A stretch of DNA of 64,000 nucleotides from Gnetum montanum (lineage: Eukaryota > Streptophyta > Gnetopsida > Gnetales > Gnetaceae). Positions 1 to 13,088 of this stretch are shown here, one piece after another; within the stretch, counting starts at the first letter, position 1; each line of letters starts with the position of its first letter. The stretch lies in NCBI GenBank assembly GCA_015680685.1, contig MNCI01025182.1:20434-84433 (forward strand). Direction: 5' to 3'. The notes beneath the pieces are model-generated. The model saw only the letters and a list, made by a program, of their open reading frames with translations. It made no database searches and was not told the origin of the DNA. Position numbers and translations under genes: made by a program.

Positions 1-1388
1 GTAAGTCTTCAGTCGGGCACTTGGAATAATTAAATTAATGGTAAGTTTCAGTGATAGATTAAACTACAACTCCAGCATCAGTTAAAATATCTCTTGCTCT
101 GCGAATTTGGTTATACACCTATCTTAGTGTGCCTTCGTGTCTCCATTGCCGCGTTTAGTGGACTGGTATGCGATATTGAATGCATCGGCATCGGGCATGG
201 CTGCTGCTTCGGATTGTAGGTTCTAGGAGTGAATGACATTTGTGATTACCACCTAAAAAAATTTGAAATGCATTCCTTGGGAAAGCCTAGGCCTGTTTGG
301 CGAGGTCGCAGTTGGAAAATCCCTGCAACAGAGCTGGAAACGCAGATCAGTTTTAAAACCCTGTGTGATTTCATGCACCAGTCTTTGGAATGGAAATAGT
401 TTCAGGCCTAAAACTTTACTTCTCCCATCATTGGCATTGCTTTCCTTGTGGCCTTCCTACCCATGGATTTTCTTGCTGTTTGCATGAACCATTGCAGAAA
501 TCCCAAGGGCGCGTTCGTACTTTCCGACGAGGGTTTGGGCCATCGCTCTGTGTCGGAATTCGCACCATGATGAAATCATGGACTTGCACGCTGTGCCGGA
601 ACCCTGGGCCTGTGCACTATTTTAGAATCTATGCTGCTTCTTCAGAAAATTGAAGAGGTGCAGCGCTGTGGGCCGTGATTTTGATGAGATTTTTGGAATT
701 TTTCCCGCTGCCAAGAATGCCTTCTTAACTTTGCCGGAACCCTGTCTACATCTGTCTCTACGAAATATCCAGTGCCTACGTCCATGAACAGTCCTCAATG
801 CCTAAATGTTTATTATGGCAAAGACTTTGCTGTATGCAGGAACTTCTGTCCGTTTCGGACTGCACAACTTGGAAGATTATTGCTGTCGTAGTTCTATTTG
901 CCCGCCAAAATCTCCTTCCTTTTTTTTGTGAAAAAAAATTTAAACGTGGATTATGGATGATGGAATTCTTGCCCATTCTAGAACTGGCCTTTAAAATTTG
1001 TGGGCAAATTTTGAAACATCATTTTAGCAAACATCCACTGATATTCTCCCGTTTTATTATTCATACAATCTGTTGATTTTAATTTTTTAATTTTCATTTT
1101 CAGTTTCCTTCTCTCATTCTTTACCAGTACCTAAATGATCAATTCCTGAACATATTTCTGACAATGAAGAATTCCTTGCTTGTTAATTCATTCATCATTG
1201 TCACATTATCTCTTGCAATCTTCTATTCACTGTCTTTCATATGTGCATCATTATTTCCACCAATAATATTATGGTCTCCCTTAGATCCCATACCAATGGT
1301 ATGAAATAGCACACTTACACTCTCCCATTCTTACAATAATGTTTAAAATGAATCTTACTGTTCCATGAAATGGCCAAATGTGCCAACA
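1..1388 (+). mobile_element. Family X copy E, right end only
   Basis: The last 30 or so bases, ending TGTGCCAACA at 1388, match the right end of copy C at 52089-52115 and, inverted, the left end of copy D at 11774-11802. All share a CCATGAAATGGC block followed by a GTGCCAACA end. The other diagnostic end (about 250 bases starting TGTTGGCGACC) is absent, so the element should begin left of the window. The next five bases are GATAA, the predicted target duplication. The interior (short ORFs at 263-653 and 798-1076) has no recognised domain and does not resemble the interiors of C or D. Immediately after 1388 an open coding frame begins, so E seems to have landed inside an exon. Assignment rests on a short shared end, so confidence is moderate. 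Confidence 0.5.
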
Positions 1389-3122
1389 GATAATAAAGAA
1401 GGTCTTCCTTTTGATATCTTAGTGACCATACTATCTAAGATGAGGAGGCGTGGAAGGTCATGTCAACTTCATGATGTTAGAGAGTCTCTTGGCTTTCCAA
1501 TTATTAAGAGAAAAGTATTACAGAAACATGACATATAGGTTACTCCTACACAACTTTAGGATATAGTAAAGTTGGATGCTAAAAGAATTTTCATGAATGC
1601 ATTATTATCTGAGAGGTTTGAAAGCTCATCTAATGTGAAAGAAAATGATAAACCTTCTATTGAAGATTTGTGTCGTCATGAAAAATGTTCTCTAAAAATA
1701 ATTGAAGACAGGTTAGATAATGTGATCAAGACATTATATCAATATTCAAAAAGTAATGCAACACTTTGGAATATTTTGGAGGAGCTGAAATCTAACAAGT
1801 CTCGGTTGCTGGAAGAAAATAATGTACTGAAGGAAAAAATTAGAGAACTTTGTGGCTAATGAAACTAGTTGCATGGACAAGATTATTGTTCAGAATTAGA
1901 AAATGGGTGATGAAATTATAGCACTAAATACTAAAATAGGCATGTTAAGGAATGCATTGTTGTCCAAAAACATTCACCTTAATAGAAGCAACATCACAAA
2001 AGACCTTAATAATGGTATGATGTTTTATATTTTCTCTATTTCTTTAAATCTTTATTATTTTTGGAAGCTTAACTTTTAATGTCCTTAATGTAAATGTGTG
2101 TAATAGATTTGAATGATATGGGAACACCCAAAATAGCCAAAAGATTATTTCTTTCTATTGAACATAACAAAGAACAAATAATCCATGAGATGAAGAATTT
2201 GTAGAAACTAATAGGTAACTAAACTTGATATGGGTGTTGCATATGTTATGTGTAGAAATTTAAATTTTTGATATGTTGCTCACCCTATTGTCTTATTATA
2301 TGTATGAAATTATCATGGTAAAATGTGTCTTATTATCTAATTTTTCCATTTTGTAGTTGATGCCAATGTTGATTTGAAAACACCAATTGATGATTGCGGA
2401 ACAATTGATAAAGTGATGCAATTGCTTGTCTTTAGTATGCTTGACAAAAAAGAGCTTGTGAGAACATCATTTGTCCCATATGTCACAATAGGATTCTATT
2501 TTAGGAGTTTATATAAAAATGGATGGAAAAAATGCTAGATGATGATATTATAGATGTCTACATCATGCACATGAAGGAACTTCAAAAGTTACTGTATGGC
2601 TATCATGAATTTTAGAATACAAAATATTTCATCTTCAATAGTATGTTTCAATGTTATGTAGAGTCCTCCATGAGCAAGATGTAGGTGTCTCACAAGAACC
2701 AATTGAGAAATATATCAAAGAAAGAAAACAAAAGACATATCGTAAATGTTGAAAGTGGTACATTGGTTGAAGAAGAAATTGATGATTTTGTTGTAGAAAT
2801 AGATTTTGTTAAAGAGCTTAAAGATAAAACTTGCTGGTATGAGCTTTTTAAATCCATACACACATTGTTTTGTCTTCCTTTGAATGCTAGTGAGCATTGG
2901 GTTCTTATTTTTGTTGACATACTAGCATATAAAATTTTGGTGTATGATTCAATGCTTTCATCAAAACATCTTGCAACAATTAGAAGATTAATGTTAAATA
3001 TTATTGAATGTTTATTTAATGATGAGTCTATTTGCTCTGAAGGTGTAATGGAACTTGAGGGAAAGAGAAAAAAAGTAGCTATAAAATGGAATGTAATTAT
3101 TGATGAAGATCCTATGAAATAA
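1389..3122 (+). pseudogene. Ulp1-like (C48) cysteine protease pseudogene with introns
   Basis: A plus-strand multi-exon relic. An open frame starts at the edge of element E at 1389 and runs, with a few stops, into a Lys/Glu-rich coiled-coil-like part (1572-1859, continuing after a frameshift to 2014). Likely introns with GT and AG ends are 2015-2106 and 2215-2356. From about 2520 a C48 (Ulp1/SUMO-protease-like) domain appears. Its N-terminal part shows LDDDIIDVYIMHMKE and YFIFNSMFQCYVE. The ORF at 2685-3122 carries the catalytic-His block SEHWVLIFVD and the Asp block LVYDSM. The frame stops at 3120-3122 before the region that should hold the catalytic Cys, so it cannot be an active protease. 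Such domains occur in host deSUMOylases and are also carried by plant transposons (some MULE and CACTA groups); which applies here is not settled. Confidence 0.65.
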
Positions 3123-3539
3123 TAAAATGGATGAAGTTTTAATTAATTTACACTAACCTTTGGATCACACTAATCTTGCACATCTATATTGTGATGACAT
3201 GCAACACATAGGTTGTTGCACCTTGGGGTTGTGAAATCATGCATGTCACATGTCATTGCAATTTTAAAACAAAATGGGATATGCATGTTCTCACAACCGA
3301 TACTAGGAGTCTATGAAGACATGCACATCATAGTAAACCACATTGTTTCTAGAGGGTGAGGATATGTGAGTCAAAATTTGATGCACTGTGTTCTACAAGT
3401 CTCTATTTCAGGTTGCAAGGGAAATGCAAGTTGTACTTTGTCGCACTGTTTTCAACTATGTGGCTTCTAGAAGACATAGGGTTAATTGGCAACAAGGTCA
3501 AAGTAAATTGCAAGGAAGTGTGACTAGTAGCCACCCATT
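3123..3539. other. Spacer with no gene recognised
   Basis: AT-rich DNA between the protease relic and tandem array 1. It contains scattered CATGTCACATG-like words but no domain, RNA gene or clear element end. Confidence 0.4.
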
Positions 3540-4600
3540 GTCCCAACCAGAAGGTACTCAAACCTTCTAGAAGGGATTAATTTCTTGGAGTTTGAGACTA
3601 TTGGAAGGCAAGGGATCAATTATAAGTCAGAAGGTCAATTAAAAGACATTGAGACCTTTTGGTTAGGAATAATTACTTTGAGATTGTGGCTTTTGGAAGG
3701 TAGAGGATCATTTGATCACAATGTCTAGGTAAATTGTAAGGTAGTATGACTAATACCCCCCCCCCCCTCTAGAAGTCCCTAAAGGAAGGTACTTAGGCCT
3801 TCTAGAAGAGAATAATTGCTTGGAGTTTTAGACTACTAGAAGATAGAAGATCAACTAGAAGGCATTAAGGCCTTTCAATTGGAAGTAATTACTTCAAGAT
3901 TATGGATTATGGAAGGCAGAGGATCATTCGGTCATATTGTCTAGGTCAATAACAAGGCAGTGCGACTAACACCTCCTATAGTTCCTACCAAAAGGTACTT
4001 CGACCTTCTAAAAGGGAACAATTACTCAAAGTTTAAGACTACTAAAAGGCATACAATCATTAGGAAGGTAGAAGATCATCTGAAAGGAATTAAGACCTTC
4101 CAATTGCAAATAATTTCTTTGAGATTATGGCTTTCAAAAAGCATAGTATCATCTAGTTGCAATGTTTAGGTAAACTGGAAGGTAACACAACTAGCACCCC
4201 CTCATCCCTTCCCCCCCCCCCCCCCCCCCCCCAATCCCCTTGTAGTTCCTACTAAAAGGTACTTAGACCTTTCAAAAGGGAATAGTTACTTGAAGTTTGA
4301 GGCTATCATAAGGTAGAGGATCATTTGGAAGGTAAAAGATTATCCAGAAGATATTAAGACCTTTTGGTTGGGAATAATTGCTTTGAGATTATGGCCTCCA
4401 AAAGGTAGAGGGTCATCCAGTAGCAAGGTCTAGGTAAAATGCAAGAAAGTTTGACTAGCATCGTCCCATAATCCCAACTAAAAGGCATTAAAACCTTATA
4501 GAAGAAAATAATTGCTCTCATTTTGAGCCTACTAAAATGTAGAAGGTCTTCTAATAGCAAGTACCACCTTAATTATGAAGTAGTATGACTAGTAGTCCCA
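3540..4600 (+). repeat. Tandem-repeat array 1, units of about 210-260 bases
   Basis: A marker phrase of the form AAGGTACTYARRCCTTCTAGAAG recurs near 3551, 3785, 3994, 4255 and, degraded, 4482, giving spacings of about 234, 209, 261 and 227 bases. Each unit also carries AATAATTRCTTGGAGTTTGAG, GAAGGCAGAGGATCATC and GTCTAGGTAAAYTG blocks. Poly-C runs at about 3767-3775 and 4210-4232 fall at the same place in the unit and differ in length. The ORFs here are by-products of the repeat. The same unit in opposite orientation builds array 2 (16740-18461 and 34978-35120). Confidence 0.8.
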
Positions 4601-5190
4601 AATTTTAATGACTATGAAATACTTGCATCTCACAATGTTGCACCTCTTGAAAAATTTCCTCTAAAGTTTGGACTATGATCACACTGCAATTCAAACTAAT
4701 TTAGCATTATTTCTTTCTTAGTTTTTATTTCATGTTGCAAGTGGGATTTGAGTCATAGTGGTTTCATAGATGAAGAGTTGAAGACTGTGAGGACATGCGG
4801 TTCACACTCCTTTGCATTATTCACTTGCACTATGATTACATATATTTCGGAGTGCATCACATTGCTTTAACATTTAAAAATATGAAAGAAATATGATTCG
4901 CATGTTCCTAGCATTGTTTTCAATGTAATTTTGGATTTTGATTGTGAGGGGATTCATTCTCGCAATGCATTGGCATTGTTATTTTTTGAAAGTATACAAT
5001 TGAACTATGATCTACATGTCCCTAGCACTATTTTCAACTTACTTTCAAATTTTGACTATGAGGGAATTCATGCTCATAGTGCACTAGCACTATTTTTTTC
5101 ATTGGCCTATGACCAAACTACGATTCTCATGTTACTCGTAGTTAAAATTTTGAGAGTGTTAGAGCACGTACCTCATAGTGAATGAAACAT
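4600..5190 (+). repeat. Degenerate short tandem repeat next to array 1
   Basis: A phrase of the type CATGTYCCTAGCAYTRTTTTCAA, followed by TTTTGAYTRTGAGGGRATTCATKCTC and GCACTAGCACTAT, recurs near 4899, 5006 and, degraded, 5122, giving a period of about 107-115 bases. The ORF at 4931-5185 is a by-product. The unit differs from array 1. Confidence 0.55.
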
Positions 5191-8100
5191 TTTGTTGTTT
5201 TATGCCTATGTAAATGTCTTGTGTTTGTGATCTTCTCAACAATTAACATATTACAAATAATCTATATTGCATAGTATCTTCATATGATGTAATTTGAAGG
5301 TTGAAGATTAAATGGTGTAACCATCCTTTAAGTTATCATTATAATTTTTAGTCAAGTCTTTTCAATTATTCATAGTAGATTAGTAACATTATAGGGAGAA
5401 ACTCAAAGATAGCCTAATAAATTACTCTTAAATGACCTCATTAATCAAAAACATTTAACACAAAAATCATTAATCAAATCATGGTATTGATTATAAAGAA
5501 AGTGCTAGTAAGAGACCATGCACATACAAAAATATCAATAAAAAGCAATGTAAAATTCATCTATGACTATATAAATATGTATTGACATAATGATCTAGCT
5601 AGATCCTTTTGCGTTGTTGTCTTGAGCTTCATTTAGAGCATCACTCTACATGAAATTTGTCTTTGTGATAATATCATCACCCTCGATGATTAGTTGCTCC
5701 TCCATCCTAGTTGTTCTTGATGGTCCTACCTTTGAGTCATGGACTGGAGTATCCATCCCAACAAACATGGGGTCAAGAATTTTCTCCATCACCCCTAAAC
5801 CAAAGGATCCGTGCAATGACCAAAAATGTTCAAGTGAGTATTTACCTACTAATTGTTCATATATAGGTAGGTAAGCCTCCTCTCCACTCATCAAAAATGC
5901 TGATAGATCTTTGACTCCATGGCATCCATGCAGGCAATCAACCTATCCTCCATTGTCTCTAAGTAGGAAAAAATAATTGCACCATCTTCAAAATGCTATT
6001 ATTGTTGATTAGGATGGATACAAGTAACTTGCATCTTGTCGGTGTGCCCATAAAACTCATCCTAATCAAGCTTTTCACCATATTTTTGGACATGTGGGCC
6101 TAGAAGCCAATTAAGATCATTAAGTCATGTCCTAGGAAAATGCTAGGTGTAGAAGGCACACCATAAATGCAAAATTGATCCTCGCCAAAAAATTGTACTT
6201 CTCTATCATCCCCCTCAGGTTCAGGGATTTTCCAATGCCTAAAAAGAGAAGACATAGTTGATGGAAAAGGCATTGCAACAACATCTCTACTGAATATTTC
6301 CATTCTTATAATTATATGTAGGGATAGTTTAGCAAAAATTCCCCCTCTAAATCTAGCAAGATCACTAGGAGAAAGGGCATCACGTGAGTGTAATGTGTTA
6401 AAGCCAAGAGGTTTGTGTGAATTATCCTAATAAGAACTCTTTGTCATGGGGTGAAGTTCCTATAAGGCCAGCCTATCTCATTAGTCTCCACCTTAGGCAC
6501 TTTACTTAATAAATTTATTTTTTCTTTGAAGTAGCAATTACAAAATACTCCCTTTGTGGACCAATTGACATGTTAAGTACCTGCCCCAAGATCTGCTCCG
6601 TTAGTGTATAACCGGAGTCACCAATCTCAACTACCTTCAAAATAGGTGATCCTCAATGATGTGTCATATAAAATCAATGAGCCTCCTCATAATAATTAGG
6701 AGCTCTGGTGATGATGAATTCAAGACATCATTCAACAAGCTTGTTAAGCATCTCTGGCCAAACAAGCTACATGAAGGACTAGAAGTTCCTTGCACTTTGC
6801 AAGGGAGCTGATATGAGTTTTGCCTCCCTTCATTGCCACTCCTCTCATGCTAATCGCCCCTATGCACATTGATATTTCTCCTAATTTATAGCATTATCCT
6901 ATGCAATAGCTTGAGAGGCTATGTGATATCTTCTTTATGTTTGTGCTCTCTCTTGTACCTCTTGTACTCTGCCAAATCTCCTTCTAGTATCTACTTATGA
7001 TGCTTATGATGGTGCTTCTTTCTAAGAACATAGAAATATATTATAGCATAACTGTTAATAATTTAATCATTGTTGGCCAACAATAATTAAAGATAGACAA
7101 TCTCCAAAATGTGTAGCTGTTATAGTACCTATGGTTTGACAATAATATCTCTCAATTGTATAGTTACATTTTGAAGGTTAAGGATTGCTAAAATCACATC
7201 CCCTCTCAGTGTTTGATAGTACCATGTTACAATTTCTAGGTTAACCATTGCACCAATTTATTACCTATTCTCATAGGACTAATCATTTTAAAAGTAAGAT
7301 TTCTTAAACATTATAATGGGAAAAATATTCATGTTTTTCCAGTTATCTAAATGTAGTCTTGTTTGATTTGTTAGTGAGGCATTACAAGCTCTCTTGCTTG
7401 TTAATTCTAAAGAAATGACAAAAAGATAAGCCTAGTCAAATGTTATAAATGCATTATCATGATACCATGTTTTCTACATTTAGTTAGGCACAACATTTCT
7501 ATTACGTCACTGTGGGATGGCAATGATAATAGAGATTAAAGAATGTCACATCCACTATACTCAACATACATTAAATTTTTTAAATACCTTGTGATAATAG
7601 TAAAAAATAACCTTTTAAATCAAGAAAGATGTTGTAGTTGCCACAAAATGTTAAAGTTCAATTTAGCACTTAATTTATTATTTGGTTCTCAACTTCTTAT
7701 CTCATTGTGTTGTGATCTCGTGCATGTAGAATGATAAAAAATTGACTACTACTACAATAATGAAATGTGTGCTATAATTAGGCTTGTTGTAGTTTATCCA
7801 TCCATACCATTTGTAACATGGAATTTTTGTACTTGATGTTCTCTTTTTTAAGTCAACGTAGAAATGGTTATAGAAGCCTTAAAACACAAACACATAATCA
7901 ATTTTCATTAAAATATAATTGTTGAAGAATTGTGTATGTAAGACATGTTTGTTGATTAACTTCAGTCTTAATGAAACCCAAATTCTAATGCCAGCAATAT
8001 TTATCCTCATGCCTCAACAATGTTTTTTGATTAGTTTTAGTTTATTGGAAAGAGTACAGCCACATGGCTCAATAGTAAATGCTTACACTTTAAGAAGTAT

Positions 8101-10499
8101 CCATGGATGCCAGTGTGAAACTTGTGTACCCAAATACTTAACTTCCCTCACAATAGAATAGAGAAAAAGAGGTAGATTCTAGCAACTAGGCACTATAAAA
8201 CTAGTAAAAGCAAAAGAAACTCAAGAAGTTTAGTCCCATTGTATAAGTAAGATGCTCTTGCCAACCTTTTGGATAAATGACCATACTTTCTTTAATATGC
8301 TTTTATCACCCTAAAAAAGTACTAATTTCTTTATTTACAAAGATAACATTGCATTGATTATTTTGACCATTTTCTCATTGAAAAATTAAAGTCATATTCA
8401 TGGTACCCATATCAAACAATAAATATTGAACCCTCATATTTCTAAAAATTCAACAAACTAACTGATCCTGCACACACATGTATTATCATCAGATGGCTTC
8501 CCACTAATGAGAATGTCAGACATTATAGCTATCAAAAGCAGAGAAATTAAGGTTTAAAATGAAAACACATGCAATATGAAGAGGTACTATATACATTTAA
8601 ATAGAAATTGAACCACTGTGGTTTATCCAAATCATAACCAAGAATCTCACGATAAGAAAAAGTATATGTCTGTTTTGCAATTAATGTAAGTATAATTCTT
8701 AAAAGTACATGCTTCAAGTGTAATATGAAAAATTGATGGTAGATTACATTATTCAAATCAAAATAGGATAGAATCAAATTTCAAAATAGGCCAAAACCAA
8801 AATCTAGAACTAGCTAAGTATTCAAATCCAATTATTTAGCACCTTAGAACTTAAATAAACCAACATAATCATTCTCACTAATAATAAACCAACATAGGCA
8901 TGTCCTCTACCAACAAAGTAGCACATGTATATATATTTTGAGTGTAGTAAAACATGCAACCATGAAAGAAAAAATATATAGCCATGACCAAATTAAATTT
9001 CCCGATAGGAATTCAAGCCATTTCATCCATAATAACCATCAGTAAATTAGCAAAACTGTCACAGACTGTCATAGCTAACCCTAGCATGAGAAAAAGCATA
9101 GAAATTTAGAATTGTGGTCTGGTTTATCTTACCCTCCTAGTCATTCCTAATTCAAATTCTAAAATATGATTCTTGGAATAGAAATCTTATGTTGCTACCT
9201 TCATAGCCTTACTCTGTAGCCTTCTGCAACATTGCTTCTTGCCCACTGTTTGCACTCTACATTGAAGTGAATGTGGATTTTGAGGATGAAAGTGAAAATT
9301 ATAGTCACAAAAATTAATTTTACTCTTTTTTTTTTACATTTTAACCCACAATGCAAGGTCCTACAACTCACATATTACAAAAAATTATCAATTGCATTTT
9401 ATTTCTATTCTCATAGATTAACTTGAAATATGCAAACCACATATTTTAGTTGTGAGTCACAGTTTTATCAGTAGGATGTGAGATAAATAATAAAATTTGA
9501 ATTGCACCATACTTTAAAATATGCTAATTGCATAATTTATCACAAGCTATACAAATATCACTATATGCAAGTCATAGTATTCATTGATACTCGCAATCTC
9601 AACATGAAAAGTGCCATTAGCATTGAAGTGCACTATGCTAATTTTGTTTCTGTACAAAATTACGTTATAGAGATATGAAAATCCCATGGACTCATAGAAC
9701 TATTTTGCAACACGTGAGTGAGTTATATGGATTTATAAAATTAAAGACTACACAGTATTGCAAGACACATGGTCATGCATGTTTTTTAGAAATACTACGA
9801 GTACATGTGAATCACATGTTCTTGCAATACTTAAAAAATTGGGTATTCAAGATAGCACTGATTAAAATAAAGTAAACCAAAAATACAGGGATCATTGTCC
9901 AAAATGTAATTAACAATATACCAATAGGAAACACACATCTAACACATAGTCTTGCAATATCCAATTAAGTTATATGAAGCATAGTTTGATCCAACAAAAG
10001 AGAGTAACAAACATGTTGTTAATTAATAAATAACAAATACATAATATCTTCCAATCATAGTTATCTTTCCTAGGATGTTGAAAAAAAAATACATTGATAG
10101 AAATGTCATCAAATGAGCTACTAGTTTAGGGTAGACATAGGATCAAAGGATTGTCCATGATTCTCTTAGTCATCTGCACTCCAATCTGCAAGCAAAATGA
10201 ACCTGATTGAAATAAAAAGAACACAATGTAAAGTATTTTAATAACCATAGATAAGTAATGAAATAGTATCCTCACCCTCATTAAAAATTTTTCTTACATA
10301 GTTAAACTTAGAAAGCTTTTGGGTAGTATGTTTGGTAGGACTATTCCAACCAAACAATCTTTTCTCACTCACCAATCCATCTGCATTACTTGAAAATATG
10401 AACTTCTATTCCAAAAATTCTACATGTTTTTCTATTTCTAAAATACTATCCTTATCTGTGTGCAACATCTTTGTGAATTTTATCAATATGTTTTTAAGC
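5191..10499. other. AT-rich region without a recognised gene
   Basis: About 5.3 kb. Minus-strand short ORFs at 6100-6303 and 5646-5894 lie in a row and may be remains of one decayed coding unit (residues such as EQLVGKYSLEHFWSLHGSFG), but I recognise no family. From about 9330 to 9720 there are many short words like GCAAATCATAG and ATATGCAA, suggesting another decayed repeat. If the MULE relic to the right was once one element with arrays 1 and 2 as its ends, this would be its interior. Confidence 0.35.
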
Positions 10500-11773
10500 T
10501 TATAAATTTTTTTTACCACTGTGCATCTTCTTTACCTTTGTCCACCTCCATATCTTGATTTGTATTCTCCACCATGTCCACATCATTAGTGACAAACCTT
10601 TGGCTAGTTGATCCTAATGTCTCTAGTGTCATTCCAAGTTTTGAAGAATCTTCCTAGCTAGGGAATTGATGTGTTTGGAATGAATTTAGTTCCATAGGAA
10701 CACACAAATGGTAAAACTCATCTTGGAAGAAGAACTTGAATGCATTGGTAAGACCCTTCACCTTAACAAGAACTTTCATTGAGTGCTTGAAAAAATGGCC
10801 AAAGTAAGACCATTTACACTCATAAGATATACTAAAATAAAATACCTTTAAAACCTTGTACCAAGTGTTTGACATCAAACTATTCTGACTTCGCATAGCA
10901 TATTCATCTTCCTTTTTCACAATTTGGACATAGTCAACATCAGATATTTGTAAAGTCTTTTCCCATGACTTCTTATTGAAATCTATATCTTTCTTATTTA
11001 TGAAATATCCTATAGCTTTAATTCTTGAATTCTTAAATAATAATTGCATTGGTAAAAAAAAGATTAAAGACAAAAATAAGCAATAAAAAAGTGGGCAAAG
11101 AGTATATGACTATGAATATGAACTTTTATGTAATGATACTAATGAATAAAAACTTACTAAATTTGTCTCCATTTAACCACTATTGTTTTAAGTATTTAAT
11201 GAATTTTGAGTTCTCTTGAAGCCTATAAATAAATTTTTCTATTTCCACAATAACATCTACAATAGTTTTGCATTCATTTATAATATAATTAAGATGATCA
11301 CCCATTACTTTTCTCTAATTGAAATCTCTAACTTTGATTGCCAAGTTCTTTCTTCATGCCCTCCAAACATCCCAAATGCATAGAAAAATTCTACTTCCAA
11401 AAATAGACCTATTAAATTATCAAATTTTAGCACATGTTAAGATATCTCAAACCAAGGTAGCATGATTTCAACTATGTTTTTGAATACGTTAAAATTTACC
11501 TCACTGCATTCATATTTACCTTTGAGTCATCTAGCATGAAAGCATTTATTATCCAATTAGGATCCTTAGCCTTACCTCTTTGATGGAGCTCTGAAATTCC
11601 ATTATAATATGAATTAAAAGCCATCATTATATGAAGATGGAATTGCAAAGAGAACCACACATTTGTAATTAGTTAATGCATAATTCTACTATGATACCAA
11701 CAATTTTTAAAATGGAATAATAACATCCATTATTGAAATTTACACTATATTTGTTAATGTTGAAAGTGGAAAC
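10500..11773 (-). pseudogene. MULE-type transposase relic, C-terminal part (SWIM zinc finger)
   Basis: Minus-strand continuation of the coding relic at 14324-15017, separated from it by element D. Reading from 11773 leftwards: STFNINKY, then NWIINAFMLDDSKVNMNAVR near 11560, which fits the MULE core block ending in NAFxxDDxxxExxAIR. Next is FLCIWDVWRAxKKNLAIK near 11370, fitting the family's LLCxWHVxRxWxKNL block, then FIYRLQENSKFIKYL. The longest open piece, 10654-11073, contains LQISDVDYVQIVKKEDEYAM, NTWYKV and CKWSYFGHFFKHSMKVL. This is a SWIM-type finger in which the usual C-x-C...C-x-H has become partly degraded. Between 11073 and 11250 part of the family alignment is missing. An acidic tail continues to about 10510. 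Stops and frameshifts make it inactive. Confidence 0.65.
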
Positions 11774-12789
11774 TGTTGGCACATTTCAAGCCATTTCATG
11801 GAGCAGGAGTTTCAGTCTATTTAAATAGAAGGAAAAGAGAATAAAAATAAAATAAAATATGTGTAAAAATGTGGATGAGTTATACGGTGATGAAACACAT
11901 ATTTTATTTTTAACCTTATACATTGGGCAAAGAGTATAATATTAATATTTCGGCATATTACATGATGCCTATCGGGAAAGGTTATAATTCAACCAGTTAT
12001 GGGCTTAGAAACGGTTCAGCAGTGGTGGTGGACGCGTAGATATACATGGCTTTGTTATACAAGCATATTGACGATGAACGTTAACCAAGAATGGGGTCGG
12101 TCCTGCTTTTACAGATTCAAATTAAAGTCAATAAACAGAGAAAATTGGATTCTGTAGTAAGAAGAAACAGTGTACTGCACTGAATACTTTCAGAAATAGA
12201 GGCGCATTTTGTGATATAATATGGCATAGTCTAGGCATTGGAAAAACGTTTTTGGAAGCTGGAAAAAAAATGGTACACTTACTCTCAAAAGCAACGTGGT
12301 GGTTCTTATCAATACGGCAACCAAAACAAGTTATGCTTGCTGATAAAAATTTTGCCAAGAATTGCCAGAGATAACTTCATATTCCTCTTCAGAATTTTGT
12401 CAAATGCTTGCCATGCAGGGTTTCGTTTTTCTGTTTTCACAGTAAGCCTAATTTCTTGGCCAGAGCATGTAACAATAAGTAGTTTAGTAGTTTTTGAAGT
12501 AACAGGTTACAGCAAAATAAATGGAACAGGGCTAAAATGTAGGCGGTTACCATGCCTGCCCCTGTGCCTGTGGTTATGGACGATTATTGGCAAAAAGAAA
12601 CAAAAAAATAAAAATGCTGAGCGCTTCCAAGGACACGGAAGGTGTCTATTTTCTTTGCCGAAGACAGGTGGTAACCACGGATGCACTCACACTGTTGGCG
12701 CTTAACGCGCTAGACTTGAACACAGCCCACGTGTAGAAGTAGGTCATCATCACCGAGGGTTTGCAGTTCCAAGCCATTTCACTACCGAT

Positions 12790-12948
12790 ATGGGAGAAAT
12801 AGCAACTGCTGCCGAGTCGTGCATGGGAGTGGTTCCAACTGCCATCATATTTTTGGGAGGTCCAGTGAGCGAGACAAGTTTGGTGGAGTGGAGCATAAGC
12901 TATGAAGATGGGCTGCGTGCAGGAGAAGCCATTGGGCAACTGGTTTAA
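12790..12948 (+). pseudogene. Possible captured gene fragment in element D
   Basis: An open frame of 52 codons with coding-like composition (MGEIATAAESCMGVVPTAII at its start), ending at TAA 12946-12948. The DNA from about 12540 to 12960 is clearly GC-richer than the flanks, which suggests a piece of a host gene carried by the element. No family recognised; could be chance. Confidence 0.2.
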
Positions 12949-13088
12949 TTGCAAACTGCATCCTCCACGATATCTCAGTTAACGTTGGAAAATTATTTAC
13001 TTTTGAAACATATATTTTATTTCATCGGCGATCCCTTAAATTAATTTTATATTCAATTATATTCTTTGTAAAAATGAAACGTTTCTAA

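Noticed and set aside
294-316. TGTTTGGCGAGGTCGC as the left end of family X copy E
   Set aside because: Only a loose match to TGTTGGCGACC; the following 250 bases do not match C or D, and no GATAA precedes it.
3540-5190. CRISPR-like array
   Set aside because: Units are long, tandem and degenerate with no constant short repeat and unique spacers; the DNA is of plant type.
12238-12705. ORF of 155 codons in element D as a gene
   Set aside because: Low-complexity, mixed composition, no domain; crosses from AT-rich to GC-richer DNA.
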